A stretch of 64,000 bases of DNA from assembly GCA_900766195.1 (NCBI GenBank), contig CAAFUN010000006.1, positions 62,001-126,000 on the forward strand, in the 5' to 3' direction. The notes below the pieces were generated by a model that was not told where the DNA came from, did not search any database, and was given only the letters and a program-made list of their open reading frames with translations. The translations under genes were made by a program, and so were the position numbers. Shown piece after piece: positions 17,598 through 26,761 of this stretch (position 1 is the stretch's first letter; each line of letters opens with the position of its first letter). This stretch comes from an uncultured Bacteroides sp. (GTDB lineage Bacteria > Bacteroidota > Bacteroidia > Bacteroidales > Bacteroidaceae).

Positions 17598-18518
17598 ATG
17601 AAAACTAACAAAATTGTAGTATTAGGAAGCTGTAACACCGACATGGTTGTAAAATCTAGTCGTTTGCCAGTACCAGGTGAAACTATTCTAGGGGGAACAT
17701 TTATGATGAATCCCGGAGGTAAAGGTGCTAATCAAGCAGTTGCTGCAGCAAGATTAGGAGGAAACGTAACGTTTGTAACCAAAACAGGAAATGACCTTTT
17801 TGGGCGTCAATCTATCGAATTGTACAACGATGAAAATATCAATACAGAATTTATATCATCAGATCCAGACCTTCCATCAGGTGTGGCACTAATCACTGTA
17901 GATGGAGAAGGCGAAAACTGCATTGTTGTGGCATCAGGTGCAAATGGTTCGTTATCTCCAGCTGATGTTAAAGATGCCGAAAAAGAAATTGCTTCGGCAG
18001 ATATTCTATTGATGCAGCTTGAAGTACCTATAGAAACTGTAGAATATGCCGCCAAAATGGCGAAGAAAAATGGAGTGAAAGTAATCTTGAACCCAGCACC
18101 GGCCCAATCACTATCTAATGATTTATTAAGCAACATCCACATGATTATTCCAAACGAAACTGAAGCTGAAATCATTTCGGGAATCAAAGTAACCGACGCA
18201 GAAAGTGCAAAAAAGGCTGCTGACATGATCTGTTCTAAAGGTGTTGACATCGTAGTAATAACGATGGGAAGCGCAGGAGCTCTTATCAAAGAAGGTAATC
18301 AATATCATCAAATACCGGCATTGAGAGTGAAAGCTGTAGACACAACTGCGGCAGGAGACACATTCTGCGGTGCTATCTCTGTAGCATTGTCGGAAGGCAA
18401 AAGTTTGGTAGACGCAATTAAGTTTGCCAACCAATGTAGTGCCATAACAGTGACCCGAATGGGAGCACAAGCTTCTATACCCTATAGAAAAGAAGTATTA
18501 ACTGGTGCTGCTGTATAA
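17598..18518 (+). CDS. rbsK: Ribokinase (PfkB family)
   Basis: This 306-residue cytoplasmic sugar kinase should phosphorylate D-ribose to ribose 5-phosphate with ATP. The PfkB N-terminal signature NPGGKGANQAVAAARLG starts at residue 38. The C-terminal signature DTTAAGDTFCGA (residues 248-259) supplies the catalytic base Asp254. The length and the GSCNTDMV start match RbsK rather than fructokinase or adenosine kinase. It is the first gene of the plus-strand series and is followed after 48 bp by a permease and after that by a nucleoside hydrolase. This order supports ribose from nucleosides as its substrate. 2-Deoxyribose cannot be excluded. Confidence 0.88.
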   Translation: MKTNKIVVLGSCNTDMVVKSSRLPVPGETILGGTFMMNPGGKGANQAVAAARLGGNVTFVTKTGNDLFGRQSIELYNDENINTEFISSDPDLPSGVALITVDGEGENCIVVASGANGSLSPADVKDAEKEIASADILLMQLEVPIETVEYAAKMAKKNGVKVILNPAPAQSLSNDLLSNIHMIIPNETEAEIISGIKVTDAESAKKAADMICSKGVDIVVITMGSAGALIKEGNQYHQIPALRVKAVDTTAAGDTFCGAISVALSEGKSLVDAIKFANQCSAITVTRMGAQASIPYRKEVLTGAAV

Positions 18519-18566
18519 GAGCCCAAACAAAAAGGAATAAAAAATTAACCTTTAAATATTAATATC

Positions 18567-19571
18567 ATGTTTATTGTAGATAGTTATTTCATAGCTGTTA
18601 TTTTGTGCGTTGTCACAATGATCTGTTGGGGATCGTGGGGAAATACGCAGAAATTGGCAGGAAAGACATGGAGGTATGAGCTCTTCTATTGGGACTACAC
18701 CATTGGTATTTTAATTTTCTCGCTCATAATGGCACTTACTTTAGGTAGTCATGGTGATGCAGGACGAAGTTTCCTTCCCGATCTGGGACAAGCTGACGTG
18801 GCCATGTTGGGAAGTGCAGTGGTAGGCGGTATTATATTCAATGCGTCTAACATCCTGCTTTCGGCATCGGTGTCTATGGCTGGTCTGGCAGTAGCCTTTC
18901 CGCTTGGAGTTGGATTAGCACTCGTGCTAGGTGTCTTTATCAACTATTTTGGAGCACCCAAAGGTGATCCTGTAACTCTATTTATAGGAGTAGCTTTAAT
19001 TGTAATCGCTATTATACTAAATGGTATAGCAGCAAGTAAAAACTCAAAATCGGGTGAAAATAAAAATGCAAAGAAAGGTATCATACTAGCTGCAGTAGCA
19101 GGAATATTAATGTCTTTCTTCTATCGTTTTGTTGCAGCAGCAATGGACTTAGACAATTTTGAAGCTCCAGCGGCAGGTAAACTCACACCCTATACCGCAT
19201 TCTTCATCTTCGCAGTAGGAATCTTCTTAAGCAACTTTATATTCAACACTATATTGATGAAAAAGCCATTCGATGGCAAACCTGTTGGCTATGGCGAATA
19301 CTTCAAAGGAAGCTTTGGTACGCACATGGTTGGTGTCTTTGGTGGTGTTGTGTGGGGATTGGGTACGCTATTAAGCTACATTGCTGCAGAAAAAGCAGGA
19401 GCAGCCATCTCGTACGCATTAGGTCAAGGAGCTCCAATGATTGCCGCTATATGGGGTATTTTCATTTGGAAAGAATTTAAAGGAGCGCCAGCTAGCGTCA
19501 ATAAATATCTGACTGCCATGTTCTTGCTCTTTATTGTAGGCTTAGCACTTATTGTAGTTGCCGGCTCATAA
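18567..19571 (+). CDS. DMT-superfamily sugar/nucleoside permease (GRP/RhaT-like)
   Basis: This 334-residue inner-membrane protein has about ten hydrophobic helices and no cleaved signal. The start MICWGSWGNTQKL and the repeated Gly/Ala-rich helices (GLAVAFPLGVGLALVLGVFINYFGAPKGDP) resemble the glucose/ribose and rhamnose porters of the drug/metabolite superfamily. Its place between ribokinase and nucleoside hydrolase argues for uptake of ribose released in the periplasm. A nucleoside or ureide permease is an alternative I cannot rule out. Characterised Bacteroides ribose utilisation loci, as I remember them, also include such a transporter. Confidence 0.75.
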   Translation: MFIVDSYFIAVILCVVTMICWGSWGNTQKLAGKTWRYELFYWDYTIGILIFSLIMALTLGSHGDAGRSFLPDLGQADVAMLGSAVVGGIIFNASNILLSASVSMAGLAVAFPLGVGLALVLGVFINYFGAPKGDPVTLFIGVALIVIAIILNGIAASKNSKSGENKNAKKGIILAAVAGILMSFFYRFVAAAMDLDNFEAPAAGKLTPYTAFFIFAVGIFLSNFIFNTILMKKPFDGKPVGYGEYFKGSFGTHMVGVFGGVVWGLGTLLSYIAAEKAGAAISYALGQGAPMIAAIWGIFIWKEFKGAPASVNKYLTAMFLLFIVGLALIVVAGS

Positions 19572-19617
19572 AGAAAGATATCATTCTTGAAAAAATTAAA
19601 ATTATAAAAAAGATAAA

Positions 19618-20661
19618 ATGAAAAAGACACTTTTATTTGCTTTTTGTATGATGTTGAGTCTATGCACTTTTGCAACGACCAATACAACAAATGATGCACC
19701 TAAAAAGGTAAAAATGATTCTCGATGTCGATACCGGCATCGATGATGCTATGGCTATAGCCTATGCTATTGCGAGTCCTGAGATAGAGCTAATTGGTGTA
19801 ACAACTACCTTCGGAAATGTGGCACTAGCTACTAGTAACAGAAATACATTGGCACTACTTGATATGCTAAATCAAAAAGGTATACCTGTTTATCCGGGAT
19901 TTGTGAATGCAACCGGAGCAAAGGGAGTGTACAAGCCAGGTGCTAATGTAGAATTCATTCACGGAATGAACGGCTTAGGCAATGTAAAAATAGCTTCAAG
20001 CTCTAGAAAAGTAGAGTCAAAACATGCTGCAGACTTTATGATTGAGTCGGCAAACAAGTATGGCAAAGACCTGTATATTGTAGCAGTAGGACCTCAGACA
20101 AACCTTGCAGCAGCCCTCAAGAAAGATCCTTCGATAGCTGACAAAATAGGTAAGATTGTTATCATGGGAGGAGCACTGCTAGTAGAAGGCAACATCAATC
20201 ATTACGCCGAAGCCAATATCAACAATGACCCTTATGCAGCAGACGAAATCTTCAAAAGTAAAGCTAAAATAACAATGGTAGGATTGGATGTTACTCAACG
20301 TACGGTTCTAACAAAAGAAGATACTAAAAGATGGAGAGATCTGGGCACTGTATCGGGCAAAGCTTATGCAGACATTGTTGACTACTATATCGGTTCTTAT
20401 GCAAAGAACCAGCCTCAACTGGGGGGATGTTCGTTGCATGATCCTCTTGCTGTAGTTGTGGCCATTCATCCTGAATATGTAAAAACCTTAAATATATTCC
20501 TGAAAGCAGGTACTGACAAAGCAGATTTTGGTAGAACAATTGGACTCTGTGGAAAGATGAATGATCCAAATCCTAATGTTTCGGTATGCGTAGATGTAAA
20601 AGTGAAAGATTTTGTTAGCCACTTTACAAACACTTTAACAGAGCTATTCAGAAAAAACTAA
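19618..20661 (+). CDS. Secreted nucleoside hydrolase (IunH family)
   Basis: This 347-residue protein has a signal peptide (to about residue 19). It then shows the family hallmark DVDTGIDDAMA with Asp36, Asp38, Asp42 and Asp43 forming the calcium/ribose site. It cleaves the N-glycosidic bond of ribonucleosides to give base and ribose. LGVTTTFGNV-like and HGMNGLGN segments, and the later NINNDPYAADEIF region, agree with the fold. Export to the periplasm is the important detail: bases and ribose would be made outside the cytoplasm, where the neighbouring permease and ribokinase can take ribose onward. Base specificity is not predictable. Confidence 0.88.
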   Translation: MKKTLLFAFCMMLSLCTFATTNTTNDAPKKVKMILDVDTGIDDAMAIAYAIASPEIELIGVTTTFGNVALATSNRNTLALLDMLNQKGIPVYPGFVNATGAKGVYKPGANVEFIHGMNGLGNVKIASSSRKVESKHAADFMIESANKYGKDLYIVAVGPQTNLAAALKKDPSIADKIGKIVIMGGALLVEGNINHYAEANINNDPYAADEIFKSKAKITMVGLDVTQRTVLTKEDTKRWRDLGTVSGKAYADIVDYYIGSYAKNQPQLGGCSLHDPLAVVVAIHPEYVKTLNIFLKAGTDKADFGRTIGLCGKMNDPNPNVSVCVDVKVKDFVSHFTNTLTELFRKN

Positions 20662-20685
20662 GAGATAATTAATCATAAAATGAAT

Positions 20686-20725
20686 GACAAGAGGCACTCT
20701 CCGTTATTGAGCCGTGCCTCTTGTC
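20686..20725 (+). terminator. Internal hairpin between nucleoside hydrolase and nuclease genes
   Basis: GACAAGAGGCA pairs with TGCCTCTTGTC around an 18-base loop that can itself pair in part. The T-tract is poor, so it may attenuate rather than stop transcription into the nuclease half of the locus. Confidence 0.65.
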
Positions 20726-20806
20726 TCTATTCCGAAGAGAATAGTAGAGATTAGATACATGCTAGCTTCTATTGAGAAAATTCAGTTAATAAAAATCCAT
20801 TTTACT

Positions 20807-22405
20807 ATGTACCAAAAAAGCAAAATTTATCTTTTAGGATGTTTGACCATTCTTTTGATGCATGCTTGTAGTAACACTGATGGACCGTTGGGAGAATCAA
20901 CGACCAACAAGATCAGCTTTGTTTCTACAATTGACAACAACAACTTTGGTGGAGCAAATACCAAAGCAATTAACTCTAACTGGGAAGCCCAAGATAAAAT
21001 CGGTGTTTTCATGTACCAAGACGGTCAACAGCTTCAAGAAAACGCCATTATCAATGGAATCAACAATTATCAATTTACCACTACTGGCAACGGAATCTTC
21101 AATACTCAAGACGGAAAAGAAGTATTCTTTCCCAAAGATGTGGAGAAAGTTAATTTCATAGCTTATTATCCGTACAGTAGCGAAATCAACAATTTGGAGA
21201 GAGCTGTAGATGTTTCCGACCAATCTAATCCTGCTAAAATTAATCTGATGTATTCAAACAACTTGAAAGGCAACAGTGCAAACGCATCACGTGAATTGCT
21301 ATTTAAACACATGCTTTCAAGAGTTCAGTTTGATATTAAAGCAAAGCAAAACGTAAGTCTAGCTGATCTTTCCATAGAAGTAAATAATGTTCCTGTAAAA
21401 GCAGTTCTAAACTTAGTAGATGGGTCATTAAAGATAGACAATACATCAACACAAGCTAGCGTTGTGGTATACAAAGAGTCGGATACAAGATATAGTGCAT
21501 TTCTATTGCCTACAAATGAGTCCACAATAAAGTTTACAATACGCATTAAAGACAAGGTTATCACTAAAACAAGCAAAACAGCCAATCTTAATTCTGGAAA
21601 ACAAAATGTAATTACTTTATCACTAAGTGATTCAGGAAGTGAGGTTATTCCAGAGAAAACAGGTTGGTTGGAAACTCCATCGTTTAAGGCTACTGATAAA
21701 CAAGAATATATCACGTTCTATATGCCAGCCAATGCAGGCCCGTTCTCGGTAAGTCATAGAAACTATTCGATGCTGTATGACAAAAGCGAAAGAGTAGCAC
21801 TATGGGTAGCTTATCCCCTACACTCTTCGCACATGGGCTCTGTGTCAAGATCGGACTGGAGCTTTGCACCTGGTTTAGCTCAATCGGATCAACCAAACGT
21901 AGCGGCAAAGTCTTGGCCTAATGAATCAGGTGTATATGACAGAGGTCATCAAATAGCTAGTAGCGATAGAACTGTAACATCTGCCGTTAACGCAATGACA
22001 TTTTATGTTACCAATGCTACTGTACAAAGAATCTCTCTGAACGGAGGTGTATGGAACAAACTGGAAAACGCAATACAGCAACAAGCAAAAAGTATGCGTG
22101 ATACCATTTATATAGTTACAGGAGTTACACTCAACTCTAAAAATGGTCCTACTAATGGATATACAAAAGACTTATCAGGAAACAAAGTTAGAATACCATC
22201 AACGTTTTATAAAGCAATTTATAGAAAAGTGAATGGTAAAGATGTGACTTACGGTTACTCTTTCCCAAATGTAGACACATCAAAGGGAGATGACTATAAC
22301 GATTCTAGGTATAAAGTATCTGTATCGCAACTAGAGCAAGAAACGGGATATACATTCTTCCCAAATGTTGCTAAATCAGTGAAAGATCAAGTTACAGAAC
22401 TATAA
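20807..22405 (+). CDS. Surface lipoprotein: fimbrillin-like domain plus NUC1 DNA/RNA non-specific endonuclease
   Basis: The start at 20807 gives a 532-residue lipoprotein (LLMHAC box). In-frame codons upstream have no signal features. Residues about 25-285 resemble the fimbrillin/Mfa-like domain (NWEAQDKIGVFMYQDG), probably a cell-surface anchor or binding module. Residues about 300-532 are a DNA/RNA non-specific endonuclease. The catalytic motif DRGH is at 378-381 (His381 the general base). It is followed by FYVTNATVQ and LNGGVWNKLE, where Asn binds the metal. It should cut extracellular DNA and RNA to oligonucleotides at the cell surface. The fusion of an adhesin-like module to a nuclease is uncommon in my experience. 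Confidence 0.85.
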   Translation: MYQKSKIYLLGCLTILLMHACSNTDGPLGESTTNKISFVSTIDNNNFGGANTKAINSNWEAQDKIGVFMYQDGQQLQENAIINGINNYQFTTTGNGIFNTQDGKEVFFPKDVEKVNFIAYYPYSSEINNLERAVDVSDQSNPAKINLMYSNNLKGNSANASRELLFKHMLSRVQFDIKAKQNVSLADLSIEVNNVPVKAVLNLVDGSLKIDNTSTQASVVVYKESDTRYSAFLLPTNESTIKFTIRIKDKVITKTSKTANLNSGKQNVITLSLSDSGSEVIPEKTGWLETPSFKATDKQEYITFYMPANAGPFSVSHRNYSMLYDKSERVALWVAYPLHSSHMGSVSRSDWSFAPGLAQSDQPNVAAKSWPNESGVYDRGHQIASSDRTVTSAVNAMTFYVTNATVQRISLNGGVWNKLENAIQQQAKSMRDTIYIVTGVTLNSKNGPTNGYTKDLSGNKVRIPSTFYKAIYRKVNGKDVTYGYSFPNVDTSKGDDYNDSRYKVSVSQLEQETGYTFFPNVAKSVKDQVTEL

Positions 22406-22485
22406 CAAGAACTTTTTTGAATATTTCATAAATCAATAGTACAACTTCGTAATCATGAAATGTACTACGACTAAAAAAAGAAAAA

Positions 22486-23919
22486 ATGAAAAAAAATAAA
22501 CTATTATATCTGCTTGGATTGTTTTCGTTGACCTTTACAGCTTGCAACAACGATAACGACGCAAAGGAATACATATATAGCGAAAAAGTCTTTTTGCGTG
22601 CAAATATGGAAACCTTTACCTCAAAAGCTTCCAACTCTGAAAATATAGGATGGGAAAACGGATCCAACCTTGGAGTCTACTTAAGTAGAGGAGAAGAGTT
22701 ATCTCAAATTGTAGATGGAGCCGAGAATAAGCAGTTTCACAATCTAAAAGAGTCTGAACTATTTTGGAGTGTAAATGCACAAAACGATATCTTTTATCCT
22801 AAAGATAACAAAAGCTTTAACATCATAGCTTACTCACCTTACAGTGCTACGGTACAAGATAAGAAATACATAGTAAAGGTAGGCGATCAATCGAAACAAG
22901 AGTCGATCGACCTACTCTACTCGGACAATGCTAAGAATGTTGAGAATGCCGCAACACAACCTACATTGACATTTAAACATCAACTATCAAAAGTAGTGTT
23001 TAATCTTGTGGGAACAGGAGGTTTGTCAACTCTTAAAGGAGCTACTCTCAAGATGCAAAATATGCCACTTGAAGCAGAATTTAATTTAGCCAACACAGCT
23101 CTTAGCCAAAAGGATGCTATAGGATCTATCGATACTAAGGTTACACTAAATGCCCAAGATCAAGCCAAAGCGACTTCGGAAGCAATTGTGATTCCATCTG
23201 AAATAAATGATGCTAAAATCACCATTACTTATGTAATTGCCGGTAAAACAGTAGACTTTGAATGGAATGCAGGTAAACTAGTTTTTGAAAAAGGTAAGAA
23301 GTATATTTTCGACATTGAGATAGACGCTAAACTAGGAGTACTTGTAAATCCTACTTCTACAATTATAGACTGGGAAGATGGTAGCAACGAAACGATAGAT
23401 GTTGACATTAATGCTGGTGGAGAAAATGAAGATGAAGTAATTACTCTTTTGGAAGAAAACTTTGGAAGTGCACAATTCTCTAGCCCTTGGAAAAAAGTTG
23501 CTGATTTTGATAAATATGACAATAAAGATACAAATATTACTTACTCAGATCCTTATGAAAAGAAATGGGCAGATATTAGATGGCTTGAGAAACCAAACAT
23601 TTGGTTTCCTGCGGCAAATGCTCAAGGTATGAAAGAATGCGGATTCAAAATAGACGGACTTCCGGCTAACAGAAAGAAAATGAAATTGGAATATCAACTA
23701 TTAGCTCAGAATCCTTCTATAAGTACCATCATCAAAGTAAAAGCAAATGGAACAGAAATAGCTGTGCCTGAATTGGCTGTAGACAAAGACAAAGCAAACT
23801 GGACAACTATAACTGTAGATTTGCCAGACAATACAACTAGTGTTGAGTTTTACAGTGGGGCTGAGAATACAATAGGATTCAGAGTTGCTGCTATAAAGAT
23901 TGAAGGAACAAAAAAATAA
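22486..23919 (+). CDS. Fimbrillin-like surface lipoprotein with C-terminal beta-sandwich module
   Basis: This 477-residue lipoprotein (LTFTAC box) has an N-terminal fimbrillin-like domain (IGWENGSNLGVYLSRG) related to that of the nuclease encoded just upstream. The C-terminal 165 residues (about 310-477) begin LLEENFGS and hold GLPAN and NTTSVEFYSGA. This module occurs again in the DUF5689 lipoprotein at 26762-28627 with strong similarity. I infer a jelly-roll-like binding module. There are no catalytic residues that I recognise, so a surface nucleic-acid-binding protein, the counterpart of a SusD/SusE partner, is the best reading. Confidence 0.7.
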   Translation: MKKNKLLYLLGLFSLTFTACNNDNDAKEYIYSEKVFLRANMETFTSKASNSENIGWENGSNLGVYLSRGEELSQIVDGAENKQFHNLKESELFWSVNAQNDIFYPKDNKSFNIIAYSPYSATVQDKKYIVKVGDQSKQESIDLLYSDNAKNVENAATQPTLTFKHQLSKVVFNLVGTGGLSTLKGATLKMQNMPLEAEFNLANTALSQKDAIGSIDTKVTLNAQDQAKATSEAIVIPSEINDAKITITYVIAGKTVDFEWNAGKLVFEKGKKYIFDIEIDAKLGVLVNPTSTIIDWEDGSNETIDVDINAGGENEDEVITLLEENFGSAQFSSPWKKVADFDKYDNKDTNITYSDPYEKKWADIRWLEKPNIWFPAANAQGMKECGFKIDGLPANRKKMKLEYQLLAQNPSISTIIKVKANGTEIAVPELAVDKDKANWTTITVDLPDNTTSVEFYSGAENTIGFRVAAIKIEGTKK

Positions 23920-23975
23920 CTAACTCATTACTATCAAATTATAGAATTAAGATTAATCTACATAATCTATAAACA

Positions 23976-26741
23976 ATGATTAAATTCAAATTATTATTAA
24001 CGCTATTTGTGGCGTCAACCATGTCACTTTTTGCTCAGAATATTACTGAGCTTAGAGGAAATATAGTTGACCGTGCCACTGATGAGCCTCTATCTGGAGT
24101 GACAGTGATCTTGAAAGATCAGAGGCAACGAACTACCACCGACAGTAAGGGACAATTCTATTTTGAGAATGTGTCTGCAGGCAAAGACCTCCTTATGATC
24201 AATGGTGCAACGGTAATTCCTACAGAAATACCAGTAACAATAGAAGTTAATTCGACTGCATTACTGAAAAACATCCGTGTGACAACAAGGATGGAAGAAG
24301 ACATGAGTGCTGCTTTTTCAGGCGTAATCGATGATGCTGTAATTGATGACGAAGGATCTACACAAGAGATCAAGTCGGCCATTATCACATCTAACGACGT
24401 ATTCCTACGTACTGCAGGATTCCAATTGTCTCAGTTCAGATTCAAGAATAGAGGATATGATAACATCTACGAAGGTGTATATATCAATGGCGTAAACTTC
24501 AATACTCAAGATCGTGGCGTATTTAATTATTCCTCTATTGGTGCATTGAACGATATCACCAGAAATGGAGATAAAGTGAACTACCTCAGTCCCAATACCT
24601 TTACGTATGGTATGATTGGAGGAAGTGAGAACATCAACATGAGAGCTGGATCAATGCCACGTAGAGGAAGCATTACCGGATCTTTTGCTAATAGAGCTTA
24701 CTATGTTAGAGGTATGGCTACTCTATCTAGTGGACTGATGGACAATGGATTTGCATATACAGTTTCCGTAGGTGGCAGATACTCTGACGAAGGAATGGTT
24801 CAAAAAGGTACCTCTTATCGCAATATATCTTATGCCGTGTTGCTTGAGAAACAATGGGCAGGAGGAAACCACAGCCTTTCTTTCAGCACATTTGGATCTC
24901 CTGTAGAAAGAGGCCAAGCAGGACATTCTACACAAGAAGTGTATGACTTGGTAGGAAGCAACCAATACAACCCTAACTGGGGATATCAAGATGGCAAAAA
25001 GAGAAACTCAAAAATGGTGAGATCATTTGATCCAACCGGTATTTTGTCTTATGTCTGGAAAATCAACAGAACATCTAAATTGAATGTAGGTTATGGCTTA
25101 CACTATCAATACGATCGTAGAACTGCATTAAACTGGTATGAGGGTAAAGATCCACGTCCCGATTATTATCGTAAATTACCTTCTTACTATGACATGATGG
25201 GACAAACTGAAGTAGGTGATCTATATAGAGATCTCTGGAGTTCTAAGGATAGCAAAATTACTCAACTTGATTGGGAGGAAATGTATGAAGCAAATAGAAT
25301 TGGACAGCGAAGAGCCAATGGCGATCCTAATTCAGCTATCTATATGGTAGAAGGAAGAAGAAACGACCTATGGGAAAATGCTTTCAATGCAACGCTCAAT
25401 CTAGATTGGCAAACCAACCAAACACTAACAATGGGCTTAGAAGGTAAATCAACTAGCTCACGCAGCTTCAAAGAGGTAGTAGACCTAATGGGCTCTCAAT
25501 ACGTAGTCGATATTGACAAATATGCAGAGCGCGACTTTGGAGGTGATAGTGGTAACAAGCAAAATGACCTTCGAAATCCTGATCGTAAAGCCAAAAAGGG
25601 AGATACTTTTGGATATGATTATACGATGAACATTTACTCAACTAAATTCTGGTTACAAAATGAATTCAGATCAGCTAAGATAGATGCGTACTATGGTTTT
25701 AGAACAGAGTTCACCAATTTCTCTAGAAAAGGTGCAATGCAAAACGGACGTTATGCAGAAGAATCGTATGGTAGAGGAAAGCAGCATAACTTCTTAGACT
25801 TTGGTATCAAGGGGGGATTGAACTACAAATTCACAGGTAGAGATTACTTAATGGCTAATATCAACATTGGTACGCAAGCACCTTTAATTGAAAATGCTTA
25901 TATCTCACCTAGAATCTGGGATAAAACAATTGATGATCTGAAGAGTTCTAAAATTATATCTGCTGACATAAGCTATGTATGGTCTCAACCAAAATTCAGA
26001 GGTAGAGTTACTTTATTCCAAACCTATTTCTTGGATAAGGTTAAAAAAGTAAGCTACTACCATGATGCAGCTCGTACTTATATGCACCATGTAATGAATG
26101 GTCTTAATTCTATCCACAGAGGTATAGAATTAGGTACTGCATACCAATTGAATAACAACTGGAGCTTCGATTTAGCAGGTACCATTGCAGAATACTATTA
26201 TACTAGCAATCCTAACGGAACTTTGCATTACGAGAATGGAGCTAATCCTCCAATGGATGAAAAAGTATATTTGAAAGACTCTTATGTAGGTGGAACACCT
26301 CAATTTGCCGGTACATTTAAGGTTAACTATTTCAATAATTTCTGGTTCTTAAGCCTTGCAGCCAATGCGGTTGGACGTAATTATGTAGATGTAGCACCTA
26401 TCAGACGTTTACAATCTACATATACAGAAGGGGATAAACCTATCAATCCCGCAAATCCTGCACAAGTAGAAGCATTCAAACAATTGACTGCTCAAGAAAG
26501 ATTTGGAAGTTCATATACACTGGATTTCTCGATCGGAAAGTTATTCTATTTGCCGAATAAACATTCGTTGAATATAAATGTAACTGCAAATAACATCCTT
26601 AATAGGACAAATGTCAAAACAGGTGGTTATCAACAAGGACGCGTAGATCTAGAAAAACCAGCTAAATATGCTAACAAATATTTCTACATGCAAGGCATCA
26701 ATTGCTTTATAAATGTCAGCTACAGATTTAAATTAAACTAA
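23976..26741 (+). CDS. TonB-dependent outer-membrane receptor
   Basis: This 921-residue protein has a signal peptide (to about residue 21, SLFAQ) and a carboxypeptidase-regulatory-like domain (LRGNIVDRATDEPLSGVTVILKD). A plug region and a long aromatic-rich beta barrel ending in FINVSYRFKLN follow. It should import degradation products such as oligonucleotides or nucleosides across the outer membrane using TonB energy. It is shorter than SusC proteins and has no SusD neighbour; fimbrillin-like and DUF5689 lipoproteins flank it instead. Arg codons are mostly AGA, unlike uvrA or maeB, a feature shared across this locus. Confidence 0.88.
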   Translation: MIKFKLLLTLFVASTMSLFAQNITELRGNIVDRATDEPLSGVTVILKDQRQRTTTDSKGQFYFENVSAGKDLLMINGATVIPTEIPVTIEVNSTALLKNIRVTTRMEEDMSAAFSGVIDDAVIDDEGSTQEIKSAIITSNDVFLRTAGFQLSQFRFKNRGYDNIYEGVYINGVNFNTQDRGVFNYSSIGALNDITRNGDKVNYLSPNTFTYGMIGGSENINMRAGSMPRRGSITGSFANRAYYVRGMATLSSGLMDNGFAYTVSVGGRYSDEGMVQKGTSYRNISYAVLLEKQWAGGNHSLSFSTFGSPVERGQAGHSTQEVYDLVGSNQYNPNWGYQDGKKRNSKMVRSFDPTGILSYVWKINRTSKLNVGYGLHYQYDRRTALNWYEGKDPRPDYYRKLPSYYDMMGQTEVGDLYRDLWSSKDSKITQLDWEEMYEANRIGQRRANGDPNSAIYMVEGRRNDLWENAFNATLNLDWQTNQTLTMGLEGKSTSSRSFKEVVDLMGSQYVVDIDKYAERDFGGDSGNKQNDLRNPDRKAKKGDTFGYDYTMNIYSTKFWLQNEFRSAKIDAYYGFRTEFTNFSRKGAMQNGRYAEESYGRGKQHNFLDFGIKGGLNYKFTGRDYLMANINIGTQAPLIENAYISPRIWDKTIDDLKSSKIISADISYVWSQPKFRGRVTLFQTYFLDKVKKVSYYHDAARTYMHHVMNGLNSIHRGIELGTAYQLNNNWSFDLAGTIAEYYYTSNPNGTLHYENGANPPMDEKVYLKDSYVGGTPQFAGTFKVNYFNNFWFLSLAANAVGRNYVDVAPIRRLQSTYTEGDKPINPANPAQVEAFKQLTAQERFGSSYTLDFSIGKLFYLPNKHSLNINVTANNILNRTNVKTGGYQQGRVDLEKPAKYANKYFYMQGINCFINVSYRFKLN

Positions 26742-26761
26742 TAATCTAAAATTTAAACAAT

